Shown: one piece after another, positions 1 to 8,885 of the stretch
How positions within the stretch are numbered: position 1 is the stretch's first letter
Layout of the letters: the number at the start of each line of letters is the position of its first letter
NCBI RefSeq assembly: GCF_014236795.1
Contig: NZ_CP049017.1
Coordinates: 4,318,001-4,382,000 of the forward strand
Direction of reading: 5' to 3'
DNA: 64,000 bases
From: Xanthomonas theicola
GTDB lineage: Bacteria; Pseudomonadota; Gammaproteobacteria; Xanthomonadales; Xanthomonadaceae
Made by a program: the position numbers and the translations under genes
The notes under the pieces: model-generated
Told to the model about the DNA's origin: nothing
Seen by the model: the letters and a program-made list of their open reading frames with translations, nothing else
Database searches by the model: none

Positions 1-1
1 G

Positions 2-370
2 CTGGATGCCGCGGTGCAGGCACGCTTGCGCCAGGTGGCCGGCGCCTTCGCCGGCCTGCCGGTGGAGCAGCAGCGCACGCTGCGCGCGCAATTCGCCGCG
101 TTGGATGCGCTGGAGCGCCACGGTTGGTTGCTGGGTCCGGAACTGGGCAGCGAATTCTGGGCGCTGCAGCCGCTGTTCGGCTATGTGCCCAGCGCCCAGC
201 GCCCAGCGCTGCTGGGCCTGCTGCGCACGTTGCCGGTCGAACAGCGCAAGCACCTGGCGGTGCTGTCGCAACGCACTCCGCCGCAGCAACGCGCGGCGCT
301 GCGCCGCGCGTTGCTGGCGCAAGACGCGGACGCGCGCGGGGCATGGCTGCGCCAGCGCACCACGCGCTGA
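2..370 (+). CDS. DUF3106-like protein, 5' end outside window
   Basis: The reading frame is open from base 2 and ends with TGA at 368-370; the true start lies left of the window. The visible 122 residues are rich in Leu, Arg and Gln, and repeat short helical phrases such as LPVEQQRTLRAQFAAL and LPVEQRKHLAVL. Such 'xPxEQRxxLxxx' repeats are typical of DUF3106 proteins of xanthomonads, which often lie behind sigma/anti-sigma genes. The function is unknown. The family call rests on pattern only and could be wrong. Confidence 0.6.
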   Translation: MDAAVQARLRQVAGAFAGLPVEQQRTLRAQFAALDALERHGWLLGPELGSEFWALQPLFGYVPSAQRPALLGLLRTLPVEQRKHLAVLSQRTPPQQRAALRRALLAQDADARGAWLRQRTTR

Positions 371-604
371 GCCGCGCCGCGTCCGCCGCGCTTGCCGCCG
401 CCCCGGCTTCAGTTCTCCCCGATCCCGGCTCTCCACAACCAACAAGGTGGCCGGTCATCCTGGCCCCGGGCCGCCGGTCGTGCCGATTCCGGCAACCTGC
501 GCGCCTGCGAAGGCGCCGGCGCGCAGAGTAAGATACCGGCCCTCCGCCACCCGGTGCCGGCGCTTTCCGCGCGGCCGCAGTGGCGGGATCGCCAGAGTCT
601 TGCA

Positions 605-1972
605 ATGTCTTCGTCCTCCACCCCGGCGCCGGTCCGGGGCCGCGAGTTGCGCACCACCGCGCGACTCGCCCTGCCGCTGGTTCTGGGGCACCTGTCCGCT
701 GGCCTGATCAGCTTCGTCGACAACGCGATCGCCGGTCACCACGGCACCCGCACGCTGGCGTCGGTGACGGTCGGCACCGCGCTGCTGTGGCTGCCGATGA
801 TGATCCCGATCGGCACCCTGATCGCCTTGACCGCGTCGGTGTCGCAGCTCGACGGCGGCAGGCGCCATGCGCTGATCGGACCGATGTTCCGCCAGGCGCT
901 GTGGCTGTCGCTGGGCCTGGGCGCGCTGATGTTCGCGTTCCTGAGCGTGATGCCGATGGCGCTGCCGCAGTTGGGGATCGCCGCGGAGATCTTGCCCGGC
1001 GCGCGCGATTTCCTGCATGCGATCCGCTGGGGCGTGCCGGCGATGGTGCTGTACTTCTGCATGCGCTATCTCAGCGAGGGCATGCACTGGACGCTGCCGA
1101 CCATGCTGCTCGGCTTCGGCGGGCTGCTGGTGCTGGCGCCGCTGGGCTACGTGCTGACCTTCGGCCTGTTCGGGCTGCGCGAGCGCGGCGCCGGCGGGCT
1201 CGGCATGGCCTCGGCGATCATGATGTGGCTGCAGGCGCTGTGCTTTGCCGTCTACCTGGCGCGCTCGCGGCGCTTCGCGCCGCTGCGCCTGTTCGCGAGC
1301 TTCGAGGCGCCGGACCCGCGCGCGCTCGCCGGGTTGCTGAAGACCGGGCTGCCGATCGGCATCACCATCCTGATGGAGGGCGGCCTGTTCATCGTCACCG
1401 CGCTGCTGATCGCGCGGCAGGGCGAAGTGCCGGCGGCGGCGCACCAGATCGCGATCAACGTGGCGCAGCTGTGCTTCATGGTGCCGATGGGTGTGGCCGA
1501 GGCGACCACGGTACGGGTGGGACGCGCCGCCGGCGCCGGCGATGCGGCCGGGGTGCGCGGCGCGGCGCAGGCCGGCTATGCGATCGTGCTCGGCACGCAG
1601 ACGTTGTCGGCGCTGGGGTTGCTGCTCGGCCACGACGCCATCGTCGGCGTCTACACCCGCGACATCGCGGTGGCCGGGCTGGCCTCCACGCTGTTGCTGT
1701 ACGCGGCCACGTTCCAGTTCCCCGACGGGGTGCAGGTGCTGTCGGCCGGCGCGCTGCGCGGGCTCAAGGACACCCGCGTGCCGATGCTGCTCGCACTGTG
1801 CTCCTACTGGGGCCTGGGCATGCCGCTGGGCGCCGGGCTCGGCCTGTGGCTGGGCTGGGGGCCCCAGGGCATGTGGATCGGGTTGATCCTGGGCCTGAGC
1901 GCGGCGGCGGTGACGATGGCCGCGCGCTTCCGGCTCAGCAGCGCGCGCCTGCTCGCCACCGCCGTCCCCTGA
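605..1972 (+). CDS. MATE family efflux transporter
   Basis: This 455-residue inner-membrane protein has about twelve hydrophobic segments in two related halves. The N-terminal part contains LGHLSAGLISFVDNAIAGHHG, matching the MATE core where TM1-2 carry conserved Asp and Gly residues. MATE proteins export cationic drugs and metabolites using Na+ or H+ gradients; the substrate here cannot be told. The frame is open further upstream, but ATG at 605 is chosen because it begins the hydrophilic N-tail directly before TM1. It is a single gene, about 75 bp before sppA and codirectional with it. Confidence 0.9.
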   Translation: MSSSSTPAPVRGRELRTTARLALPLVLGHLSAGLISFVDNAIAGHHGTRTLASVTVGTALLWLPMMIPIGTLIALTASVSQLDGGRRHALIGPMFRQALWLSLGLGALMFAFLSVMPMALPQLGIAAEILPGARDFLHAIRWGVPAMVLYFCMRYLSEGMHWTLPTMLLGFGGLLVLAPLGYVLTFGLFGLRERGAGGLGMASAIMMWLQALCFAVYLARSRRFAPLRLFASFEAPDPRALAGLLKTGLPIGITILMEGGLFIVTALLIARQGEVPAAAHQIAINVAQLCFMVPMGVAEATTVRVGRAAGAGDAAGVRGAAQAGYAIVLGTQTLSALGLLLGHDAIVGVYTRDIAVAGLASTLLLYAATFQFPDGVQVLSAGALRGLKDTRVPMLLALCSYWGLGMPLGAGLGLWLGWGPQGMWIGLILGLSAAAVTMAARFRLSSARLLATAVP

Positions 1973-2047
1973 CTTCAGGCGCATGTGCGGCGGCGGTGCA
2001 GCCGGTATGCTGCACGCGCGCAAGACGTCTTCCTTCCGGAGTTTTCC

Positions 2048-3946
2048 ATGAACCAACCCGTGCGTCGCAGCCCCATCGCCAGCTTCTTCGTTGGCCTATG
2101 GGATGTGATGAACTTCACCCGCCGGCTGATCCTGAACCTGGTGTTCTTCGGCCTCCTGCTGCTGGTCCTGCTGGCGATCGTGTTCGCGATGGCGCGCGGC
2201 GACGGCGCCAAGGCGTTGCGCGACCGCACCACGCTGCTGATCGCGCCGGAAGGCACCGTGGTCGAACAGTTCAGCGCCGATCCGGTCAGCCGCGCGCTGA
2301 CCAAGGCGATGGGCGACAAGGGCGCCGAGGAGATCCAGCTGCGCGATCTGCTGCGCGCGCTGGAAGCGGCCAAGACCGATGCGAAGATCGAGCGCGTGGC
2401 GCTGCGCCTGGACAAGCTGCAACCGGGCGGCTTCGCCTCGATGCGCGAAGTGGCCGCGGCGCTGCAGGACCTGCGCCGTTCCGGCAAGCAGGTGGTGGCC
2501 TACAGCGACAGCCTGAACCAGTCGCAATACCTGCTGGCCGCACAGGCCAACGAGGTCTACCTGGACCCGATGGGGTCGGTGGTGCTGGAGGGCCTGGGCC
2601 GCTACCGCCAGTACTTCCGCCAGGGTCTGCAGGACAAGCTCGGTGTCGACGTGCACCTGTTCAAGGTCGGCGAGTTCAAATCCGCGGCCGAGCCGTACGT
2701 GCTCGATGCCGCGTCGCCGGCGTCCAAGGAAGCCGACCTGTTCTGGATGAACGACGTGTGGCAGCGCTACGTGGCCGATATTGCCAAGGCGCGCAAGCTG
2801 GCGCCCGAGCAGATCGCCGCCGGCATCGATACGATGCCCGAGGGCATCGCCGCGGCCGGCGGCGACATGGCCAAGTTCGCGCTGCAGCAAAAACTGGTCG
2901 ACGGCCTGAAGACGCGCGAGGAGGTCGAGCAGTTGCTGACCCAGCGCGGCGTCGCCGACGACGATGCCGACAGCGGCTTCCGCAACGTCGGTCTGGACGG
3001 TTACCTGCAGCAGTTGGACCTGCGCCGTTCGCCGGTGGATTCGCGGCCGCAGGTGGCGGTGGTGGTCGCCGCCGGCGAGATCAGCGGCGGCGAGCAGCCG
3101 GCCGGGCGCATCGGCGGCGAATCGACCGCGCAACTGCTGCGCGAGGCGCGCGACGACGAGGCGGTCAAGGCGGTGGTGCTGCGCGTGGACTCGCCGGGCG
3201 GCGAAGTGTTCGCCTCCGAGCAGATCCGCCGCGCGGTGGTGGCGCTGAAGGCGGCTGGCAAGCCGGTGGTGGTGTCGATGGGCGACCTGGCCGCGTCCGG
3301 CGGTTACTGGATCAGCATGAACGCCGATCGCATCTACGCCGACCCGTCGACGATCACCGGCTCGATCGGCATCTTCGGCATGATCCCCAACCTGACCCGC
3401 AGCCTGGACAAGATCGGCGTGCATACCGACGGCGTCGGCACCACACGCTTCGCCGGCGCGTTCGACGTCACCCGGCCGATGGACCCGGCGGTGGGGCAGG
3501 TGATCCAGTCGGTGATCAACAAGGGCTACGCCGATTTCACCGGCAAGGTCGCGCAGGCGCGCAGCAAGCCGGTCGAGGCGATCGACCAGGTCGCGCGCGG
3601 CCGCGTGTGGAGCGGTGCGCAGGCCAAGGAACGCGGCCTGGTCGACGCGTTCGGCGGCTTCAAGGACGCGGTGGCCGATGCCGCCGCGCGCGCCAAGCTC
3701 GGCGATCGCGACAAGTACCGCGTGCGCTACATCGAGAAGCCGGCCACGCCGTTCGCGCAGTTCGTCAGCGGTTTCGCCGGCAGCCGCATGGGCGCGTGGA
3801 TGCTGGGCGATTCGGCGCTGGCGCATGCGCTGCTGGCGCCAAGCATGCCGGAACTGGATACCCAGCTGCGCTTCGTGCAGGGCGCCACCGGCAAGCGCAA
3901 CGGCGCGCCGGTCAAGGCGTTGGCCTACTGTTTCTGCGGCTTCTGA
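2048..3946 (+). CDS. sppA: Signal peptide peptidase SppA, 67K type (protease IV)
   Basis: This 632-residue membrane-anchored protease degrades cleaved signal peptides in the inner membrane. An N-terminal transmembrane helix at about residues 28-50 is followed by two tandem peptidase-S49 domains. The catalytic lysine is expected at K211 (FKSAAEPY) in the first domain and the nucleophile at S417 (DLAASGGYW) in the second, the same split arrangement as E. coli protease IV. ATG 2048 is preceded by a CCGGAG Shine-Dalgarno. A strong hairpin terminator follows the stop codon, and an ISL3 element sits at the end of that terminator. Confidence 0.95.
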   Translation: MNQPVRRSPIASFFVGLWDVMNFTRRLILNLVFFGLLLLVLLAIVFAMARGDGAKALRDRTTLLIAPEGTVVEQFSADPVSRALTKAMGDKGAEEIQLRDLLRALEAAKTDAKIERVALRLDKLQPGGFASMREVAAALQDLRRSGKQVVAYSDSLNQSQYLLAAQANEVYLDPMGSVVLEGLGRYRQYFRQGLQDKLGVDVHLFKVGEFKSAAEPYVLDAASPASKEADLFWMNDVWQRYVADIAKARKLAPEQIAAGIDTMPEGIAAAGGDMAKFALQQKLVDGLKTREEVEQLLTQRGVADDDADSGFRNVGLDGYLQQLDLRRSPVDSRPQVAVVVAAGEISGGEQPAGRIGGESTAQLLREARDDEAVKAVVLRVDSPGGEVFASEQIRRAVVALKAAGKPVVVSMGDLAASGGYWISMNADRIYADPSTITGSIGIFGMIPNLTRSLDKIGVHTDGVGTTRFAGAFDVTRPMDPAVGQVIQSVINKGYADFTGKVAQARSKPVEAIDQVARGRVWSGAQAKERGLVDAFGGFKDAVADAAARAKLGDRDKYRVRYIEKPATPFAQFVSGFAGSRMGAWMLGDSALAHALLAPSMPELDTQLRFVQGATGKRNGAPVKALAYCFCGF

Positions 3947-3997
3947 GGCAGGCGCCAGGCATGCCCGCCACCCGGCGGGCGTGCCGCATGCCAGACG

Positions 3998-4024
3998 ACG
4001 CCGGCCCGACGCCGGCGTTTTTTA
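3998..4024 (+). terminator. Rho-independent terminator of sppA
   Basis: A perfect 8-bp stem, ACGCCGGC / GCCGGCGT, encloses the loop CCGAC and runs into T4018-T4023. It lies 50 bp after the sppA stop. The ISL3 element begins at 4027, so the insertion hit the end of the terminator T-tract without destroying the hairpin. Confidence 0.85.
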
Positions 4025-4026
4025 TT

Positions 4027-5234
4027 GGTTCATCTCCCAACTGCGTGGAAGGCAGCGCGATCTTGAGGAAGAAGTGGGCGTCATCGCGTTAGCCGTAGGC
4101 GATGGGCTTGATGACCTTGATCTTGTTGTGGATGCCTTCGAGCAAGCCGGTGTGCCTCGGCCAGCGTACCCGACGGAGGATGCCGCGCCAGTCGGGCCGC
4201 AGGCACCTGGCGAAGTGCATCAGGGCCGGGATCGCACTCTCCCGGGCGTGGCGTCGCCACTGCCTCCAGGCACGGCGCCAGGCCCGGGCCGTACCTGCAT
4301 TCCACAGCGCCTTGCGTTGTTCCTTCATCGCGTAGACCGTCATCAACGTCTGGTTGGCTTGCAGCACCTCGCTCAGCTGGATCCGTTCGGACTCGGCCAG
4401 GTTGGCCCGATTGCGCAACAGGAGCCAGTGCGCACGCTCGACCGCCTTGCGCGCCGGCTTGTCGTGGCGCAGGGGGTTGGCCGCATCCACCCGCCCCCGG
4501 CCGATGACCTCGCGGCCGTCTTCGGCGATGACATGGAACAGGTCGTAGACCACGCGCGCGTTTGGGCGGTGCTGGCGCACTTCCAGGTCCTAGGCGGCGT
4601 TCATGTCCATCGCCACCGCCTGGATGTCGGCACAGCGCTGGGGGCCGAGCAGTTCGAAGAAGGCTCTGACCTGGACCCGTGGGCGGCCCCGTCCCACCCA
4701 CAGCACCGGCTTGCGCTCCACGTCCACCACGACGGTGGCGTAGCGATGGCCCTTGTGCACCGCGAACTGGTCCATCGCGATCGCGCGTACCCCGTCCAGC
4801 TCCAGCGGCCCCAGCGTGCGCTCCAGGGTCCTGAAAGCGATTGTCTTGGCCGTCTTCCAGTCGATCCCATGCCAACGGGCGGCGTGCAGTACCGAGGTCG
4901 CCGCGCATGGCCGCGCCACGCTCTCGGCCAGCCGTCGTGTCGCCCGGCCATGCCGATCCAGCCAGTCCAGCCGCTGCCGCCGGGGGCCGCCCCTCGGACA
5001 AGCCAGGCGCAGACACGGCACATGCAACTCCACCGGATCGCCGAATACCGGCAACTCGCCGATGCGCCGCATCGTGCGGTCATCAATCGCTGTCACCGTC
5101 TGCCCGCAGCCCATGCAGTGCCGTTGCGCACCCGGCGCCGGCTCCAGGTCGATCACTCCCCAACGCTGCTGCCCACGGGACGCATGCCGCCGCTTGCGGA
5201 CACCGCACCCCTCCCAGCCGCCCAGCCGGGACAT
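4027..5234 (-). pseudogene. ISL3 transposase interrupted by two in-frame stop codons
   Basis: One reading frame runs almost through the IS and carries ISL3 hallmarks: a zinc-finger-like C-x-x-C near the N-terminus (HCMGCGQ), the DDE-type blocks AIAMDQFAVHKGHRY and VAMDMNAA, VVYDLFHV, and the C-terminal LLEGIHNKIKVIKPIAYG. The frame is broken by TAG at 4590-4592 (codon 215) and TAA at 4089-4091 (codon 382). Family pattern suggests both positions normally hold tyrosine (NAA-Y-DLE and AYG-Y-RDD). Reading past both stops restores a normal C-terminus ending at the inverted repeat. The protein is therefore probably inactive unless nonsense codons are suppressed. Confidence 0.85.
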
Positions 5235-5335
5235 ACAATCCTGCTCGGCCGCGGCCGACCTTCAGTGGGTTGCCTGGACAACAGCAAGTCCGACCGGTCG
5301 GCCGTGCGCCTCTCCACTCAGTTGGGCGATGAACC
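4027..5335 (-). mobile_element. ISL3-family insertion sequence, complete, with terminal inverted repeats and TTTATT duplication
   Basis: The left end (4027-4048, GGTTCATCTCCCAACTGCG...) and the reverse complement of the right end (5314-5335) match at 20 of 22 positions. Both ends are flanked directly by TTTATT (4021-4026 and 5336-5341), a probable 6-bp target duplication. ISL3 elements usually give 8 bp, so this is slightly short or has diverged. The only gene is the transposase on the minus strand. The target is AT-rich DNA between sppA and the convergent lipoprotein gene, and the right copy of the duplication overlaps the TAA stop of that gene. Confidence 0.85.
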
Positions 5336-5339
5336 TTTA

Positions 5340-5567
5340 TTATTGCCCGGTGGCGGTGTCGATCGCCGCGTTCTGCGCGGTCGCGGCCTGCTCGGTGCCG
5401 GCCTGCGCCTGCCTGGCGCGGTCCAGCGGCTGCGCGATCGCCGCGCGCAGCGCGCCGGCCTGCGGTTCGGGCGGTGTGTCCGGCGGCGCCGGCGGTGTCG
5501 GTTTGCAGGCGGCCAGCGCGGCCAGCAGCGGTAGTGCCAACGTCATCAAGCGCAGTGAACCCGACAT
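5340..5567 (-). CDS. Small proline-rich lipoprotein, unknown function
   Basis: This 75-residue protein has a lipoprotein signal: a basic-hydrophobic stretch and the lipobox LAAC with the lipidated cysteine at position 21. The mature part begins [15 protein letters not shown], a Pro-rich linker, followed by a short Ala/Gln-rich helix. It is likely anchored in the outer membrane; the function is unknown. The TAA stop (5340-5342) overlaps the target duplication of the ISL3 insertion, so the last codons may have been affected by it. It is divergent from the downstream SDR gene. Confidence 0.7.
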   Translation of the reverse strand: MSGSLRLMTLALPLLAALAACKPTPPAPPDTPPEPQAGALRAAIAQPLDRARQAQAGTEQAATAQNAAIDTATGQ

Positions 5568-5630
5568 AGCAGCGACCTCGTTGAGCGTGGGCGTTATCCT
5601 ACGCCCACCCCGATGCGGACAGGCAAGGCG

Positions 5631-6404
5631 ATGCAGCAACGTTGGCGGCTGGACGGACAGACTGCGCTGATCACCGGTGCCAGCGCCGGCATCGGCCTGG
5701 CGATCGCGCGCGAGCTGCTCGGCTTCGGCGCCGAGCTGCTGCTGGTGGCGCGCGACATCGATGCGCTGGAAACGGCGCGCGACGACCTGGCCGATGCCTA
5801 TCCGGAGCGGCGCATCCTGGCGCTGGCCGCCGACGTCGCCGACGACGAGGACCGGCGCGAGATCCTGGACTGGGTCGAGGACCACGCCGACGGCCTGCAC
5901 CTGCTGATCAACAACGCCGGCGGCAACCTGAGCAAGGCCGCGGTGGACTACACCGAGGACGAGTGGCGCGGCATCTTCGAGAGCAACCTGTTCTCGGCGT
6001 TCGAACTGTCGCGCTACGCGCACCCGTTGCTGGCGCAGCACGCGGCCTCGGCGATCGTCAACGTCGGCAGCGTGTCGGGGTTGACCCATGTGCGCAGCGG
6101 CGCGCCGTACGGCATGACCAAGGCCGCGCTGCACCAGCTGACCCGCAACCTCGCCGCCGAATGGGCCGAGGACGGGATCCGGGTCAATGCGGTGGCGCCG
6201 TGGTACATCCGCACCCGCCGCACCTCGGGGCCGTTGTCGGATCCGGACTACTACGAGCAGGTGATCGAGCGCACGCCGATGCGCCGGATCGGCGAGCCCG
6301 AGGAAGTGGCCGCCGCGGTCGGCTTTCTGTGCCTGCCGGCGGCCAGCTACATCACCGGCGAATGCATCGCGGTGGACGGCGGGTTCCTGCGCTACGGGTT
6401 CTAG
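5631..6404 (+). CDS. SDR family oxidoreductase (tropinone-reductase-like)
   Basis: This 257-residue cytoplasmic NAD(P)(H)-dependent oxidoreductase has a classical Rossmann fold. The cofactor motif TGASAGIG lies near residue 14, LLINNAGG in the middle, the catalytic YGMTK (YxxxK) in the third quarter with an upstream serine, and a C-terminal [17 protein letters not shown]. The arrangement fits tropinone-reductase-like SDRs of unknown substrate. ATG 5631 is preferred over the in-frame ATG at 5613 because AGGCAAGG lies just upstream of it. It appears monocistronic. Confidence 0.9.
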   Translation: MQQRWRLDGQTALITGASAGIGLAIARELLGFGAELLLVARDIDALETARDDLADAYPERRILALAADVADDEDRREILDWVEDHADGLHLLINNAGGNLSKAAVDYTEDEWRGIFESNLFSAFELSRYAHPLLAQHAASAIVNVGSVSGLTHVRSGAPYGMTKAALHQLTRNLAAEWAEDGIRVNAVAPWYIRTRRTSGPLSDPDYYEQVIERTPMRRIGEPEEVAAAVGFLCLPAASYITGECIAVDGGFLRYGF

Positions 6405-6471
6405 GGCGCTTTTCGCCTGCTCATTGCTGCAGGAGCGCCTCGCCTGGTCCTGGCCGCGCACCGCAACCCCT

Positions 6472-6539
6472 GTAGGAGCGGCTTCAGCCGCGACCTGGCG
6501 TTACCAGGAAAGTCCGGTCGCGGCTGAAGTCGCTCCTAC
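6472..6539. repeat. Intergenic palindromic repeat (REP-like)
   Basis: A 23-base left arm (GTAGGAGCGGCTTCAGCCGC...) and a near-perfect inverted right arm (6517-6539) flank a 22-base centre. Related sequences occur in this window at 51946-52049, 54585-54654 and 62890-62912. All are intergenic and able to form long hairpins, as expected for dispersed REP-type elements of xanthomonads. Confidence 0.75.
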
Positions 6540-6567
6540 GGGGGGCATGGTCAGGATCGAAAATGCG

Positions 6568-7227
6568 TCAAGGCACCTTCTGATCCGGCGCGCCGCAGCT
6601 GCTCGCCTCCAGCACCTGCTGGCGGCGCAGGAATTCCTGCCGCAACGGCTCGGCGTGCTCGGGCACGGCGAAGCGCCAGTGCGTTTCGGCTTCAGCCACG
6701 TAGTTCTGCCACGCGTCGCAGGCGCCGGCTTCGGGCAGCGCGTCGCAGCGGTCGCGCAGCACTTCGCAGGCGCTGCCGCCGGTCTTGTCGGGGCTGCCGT
6801 CCAGGCTCGTGGTAGGCAAGGGAACGCAGCGTGGCGCGGGTTCGGCGACTTCGCCGAGGTAACGCTGCTGGTCGTAGCGGGTGCAGGCGTACAGCGCGGG
6901 CGGTGGCAGGCGCGGTGCGGTCTGCGCCGGCGCTGTCGGCGGATCGGGCGCGGCGGCGACGGGCGCAGCTGCGGGGAGGGACGCAGCGGCCGGTGCTGTC
7001 GGGGGGACAGCTGCGGCTGGGGCGACTGGCGCGGCCCCCGGCCCCTGCGCGGGCGCGCGTCCGACGCCCTGCACGATCTTCTTTTCCTGGCGCATGCCCT
7101 TGGGGCACGGCTGGTTCTGCACGGTCAGGTTGTCGTGCGCGTCGGTGCAGCGATAGAACACCACCTCTTCGGCCTGCGTGGCGCCGGCCCAGGCCAGCAG
7201 CAGTGCGAGGCAGGCGCTGCGGCGCAT
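6568..7227 (-). CDS. Secreted DUF4124-like protein
   Basis: This 219-residue protein has a signal peptide (cleavage probably after GATQA). The following FYRCTDAHDNLTVQNQPCPKGMRQEKK is characteristic of DUF4124-type proteins, which have paired cysteines and are often periplasmic. The middle is a low-complexity Pro/Ala linker. The C-terminal part is Cys-rich (CTRYDQQRY, CEVLRDRC, CDAWQNYV). The start overlaps the stop of the upstream paralogue at 7225-7229 (TGATG), so the two are translationally coupled. The function is unknown. Confidence 0.75.
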   Translation of the reverse strand: MRRSACLALLLAWAGATQAEEVVFYRCTDAHDNLTVQNQPCPKGMRQEKKIVQGVGRAPAQGPGAAPVAPAAAVPPTAPAAASLPAAAPVAAAPDPPTAPAQTAPRLPPPALYACTRYDQQRYLGEVAEPAPRCVPLPTTSLDGSPDKTGGSACEVLRDRCDALPEAGACDAWQNYVAEAETHWRFAVPEHAEPLRQEFLRRQQVLEASSCGAPDQKVP

Positions 7228-7937
7228 CAGCTGCCGCCGCAGTCGCGGCCGAGGCGCGCATCGATGCCGCGCTGTTCGGTTTCCAGCGCGCGGCGCTCGC
7301 TCTGCAGCGCGCTGTTGTAGCGGCGGATCAGCTCCCAGCGGCGGTCGGCCAGGCGTGCGCACACTTCCTGCGGCGGCAGGGCGTTGCAGGTGTCGCGGAT
7401 CAGGGTGCTGCCGGCCGGGACCACCACGCCGACGCCGGGATACGCCGGTTGCGGCGGGCGCGGGCGGCCGCCCCCATTGCCGTGGCGATAGCCGTCGCCG
7501 TCGCCGCCGGCATAGCCGATGGCCCACAGCGGCACCCAGCGCGGATTGCCTTCGTTGTCGTCGCTGGTATAGCGCTGGCCTTCGCTACTGACGCATTCGT
7601 ACATCGGCTGCGGCGGTTGCACGCTGACGATGCGGATCTCGCGCTGCGGCAGCGGCGCCGGCGAGGCCGCGGCGCGCGCCGGATCGGTGCTGAGCGTGGT
7701 GGTCGGGCGCGGCGGCGGATCGCGCGGGCGCTGCATGTCCAGGACCTGCTGCCGGCGCGCATTCTCGCAAGGGGCGTTCTGCAGGCTGACCGCGCCGGAA
7801 TCGCCGATGCAGCGGTAGATCCGGACCGACCCCTGCGCGCCATCGCTGCCGATGGTCTGCGGACGCTGCGCCCAGGCGGCGCCGGCCAGCGGCAGCAGCG
7901 CGGACAGGAGCAAGGCGGGGCGGGCGAGGGCAGGCAT
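7227..7937 (-). CDS. Secreted DUF4124-like protein, paralogue of the next gene
   Basis: This 236-residue protein begins with a clear signal peptide (cleavage after AAWA). RIYRCIGDSGAVSLQNAPC follows and matches the N-terminal motif of its neighbour at 6568-7227. A Pro/Arg-rich linker leads to a second Cys-containing module with MYECVSSEGQRYTSDDNEG and ends in a helical, charged tail with GRDCGGS. Both genes seem to form one operon through a TGATG overlap. The protein is probably periplasmic or surface located; no enzymatic motif is visible. Confidence 0.75.
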   Translation of the reverse strand: MPALARPALLLSALLPLAGAAWAQRPQTIGSDGAQGSVRIYRCIGDSGAVSLQNAPCENARRQQVLDMQRPRDPPPRPTTTLSTDPARAAASPAPLPQREIRIVSVQPPQPMYECVSSEGQRYTSDDNEGNPRWVPLWAIGYAGGDGDGYRHGNGGGRPRPPQPAYPGVGVVVPAGSTLIRDTCNALPPQEVCARLADRRWELIRRYNSALQSERRALETEQRGIDARLGRDCGGS

Positions 7938-8002
7938 GCGCGCATCTTGCGCGCCTTCGCCGGCCAGGGAAAGCCGGGACCGGGCGGGCAACGGCAACGC
8001 GC

Positions 8003-8563
8003 TCAGGCGCGCAGGATCTCGCCGCTGAGCGCGTCGCGGATCGGGGTGGGCTGGGTCAGGTCGCCGGTCTGCCCGTCGACCACGCCATCGAGCAGCGCCA
8101 GCAGCTGCGGGTCCAGTTCGCCGCGCTGCCGTGCCGGCGGCTCGCCGCCGCGGTTGGCGCTGGTCGACACCAGCGCGCCGCCCCAGGCGCGGCACAGGGC
8201 GGCCACCTGCGGATGCGCGCTGATTCGCACGGCGATGCTGCGGTGTGCGCCGGTGACCCAGGACGGGGCCAGCGCCGCGGCCGGCAGGACCCAGGTATGC
8301 GCCCCGGGCCAGCTGGCCAGCACGTCGGCCAGACGCGCCGGCGGCAGCGCCGACAGCGCGAGCAGCGGGCGCAGCGGCTCCAGTTCGGCGGCGACCACGA
8401 TCAGGCCTTTTTCCACCGGCCGCTGCTTGATCCGCAGCAGCCGGTTCACCGCCGCCGCGTCGTACGGATCGCAGCCCAGGCCCCAGACCGCCTCGGTCGG
8501 ATAGGCGATGACCCCGCCCTGCTGCAGGACGGCGACGGCTTGGCTGAGCGACAGGTCGGTCAT
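8003..8563 (-). CDS. tsaC: L-threonylcarbamoyladenylate synthase, TsaC/Sua5 family
   Basis: This 186-residue cytoplasmic enzyme makes threonylcarbamoyl-AMP from threonine, bicarbonate and ATP, the first step of t6A37 tRNA modification. Visible family motifs are VIAYPTEAVWGLGCDP near residue 18, IKQRPVEKGLIVVA near 45 (the KxRxxxKG phosphate-binding block), and the C-terminal STSANRGGEPP. The length matches the short TsaC form without a Sua5 C-terminal domain. topA lies upstream on the same strand after a 320-bp gap. Confidence 0.93.
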   Translation of the reverse strand: MTDLSLSQAVAVLQQGGVIAYPTEAVWGLGCDPYDAAAVNRLLRIKQRPVEKGLIVVAAELEPLRPLLALSALPPARLADVLASWPGAHTWVLPAAALAPSWVTGAHRSIAVRISAHPQVAALCRAWGGALVSTSANRGGEPPARQRGELDPQLLALLDGVVDGQTGDLTQPTPIRDALSGEILRA

Positions 8564-8885
8564 GTTCGCATGATGTGGCAGGCCGTCGCTTTGCGGCAAC
8601 GCCGGGGGCCGGGGTTGGGGATCGTGATTCGGAGCGGCAGGAGCCGCGCGCGCGTTCCCGCCTGTCCCGGGTTCGATTGCCGTTGGGCGGCACGGAGGGT
8701 ACGAGGACGAACGTGGCGTGCAGGCCGCGGCGGCCGCGGTTGATCCAGCCCTGCAGCGGTGCGGCCGAAGCGACGGGTGGAACGGCGATTGCGATAGGCG
8801 CGGTCGCATCGCCTGGCGCGATGGCCAATAGGGCGTTCGGCGTCGCTCCTGCGGCTGTCGCTTCCGCAGGAGCGGGGATGGTGGC
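8564..8885. other. Intergenic region between topA and tsaC, no gene seen
   Basis: No protein-like frame or RNA gene is supported here. The only structure noted is a perfect 10-bp inverted repeat at 8845-8854 / 8864-8873 (GCTCCTGCGG...CCGCAGGAGC) just after the topA stop. It could act as a transcript 3' hairpin, or be a degenerate member of the REP-like family. It lacks a T-run. Confidence 0.6.
8845..8873 (-). terminator. Hairpin downstream of topA
   Basis: A 10-bp perfect stem with a 9-base loop lies 13 bases after the topA stop on the minus strand. There is no oligo-T run, so it may only stabilise the transcript end. Confidence 0.4.

Noticed and set aside
580..4092. A 1170-codon open frame on the plus strand through the MATE and sppA genes
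   Set aside because: It is a by-product of high GC content: Arg/Ala/Pro-rich, no domain, and out of frame with two well-supported genes.
8660..8710. GGGTTCGATT near 8677, reminiscent of a tRNA T-loop
   Set aside because: The flanking bases do not form a five-base T-stem and no acceptor or anticodon arm is found.
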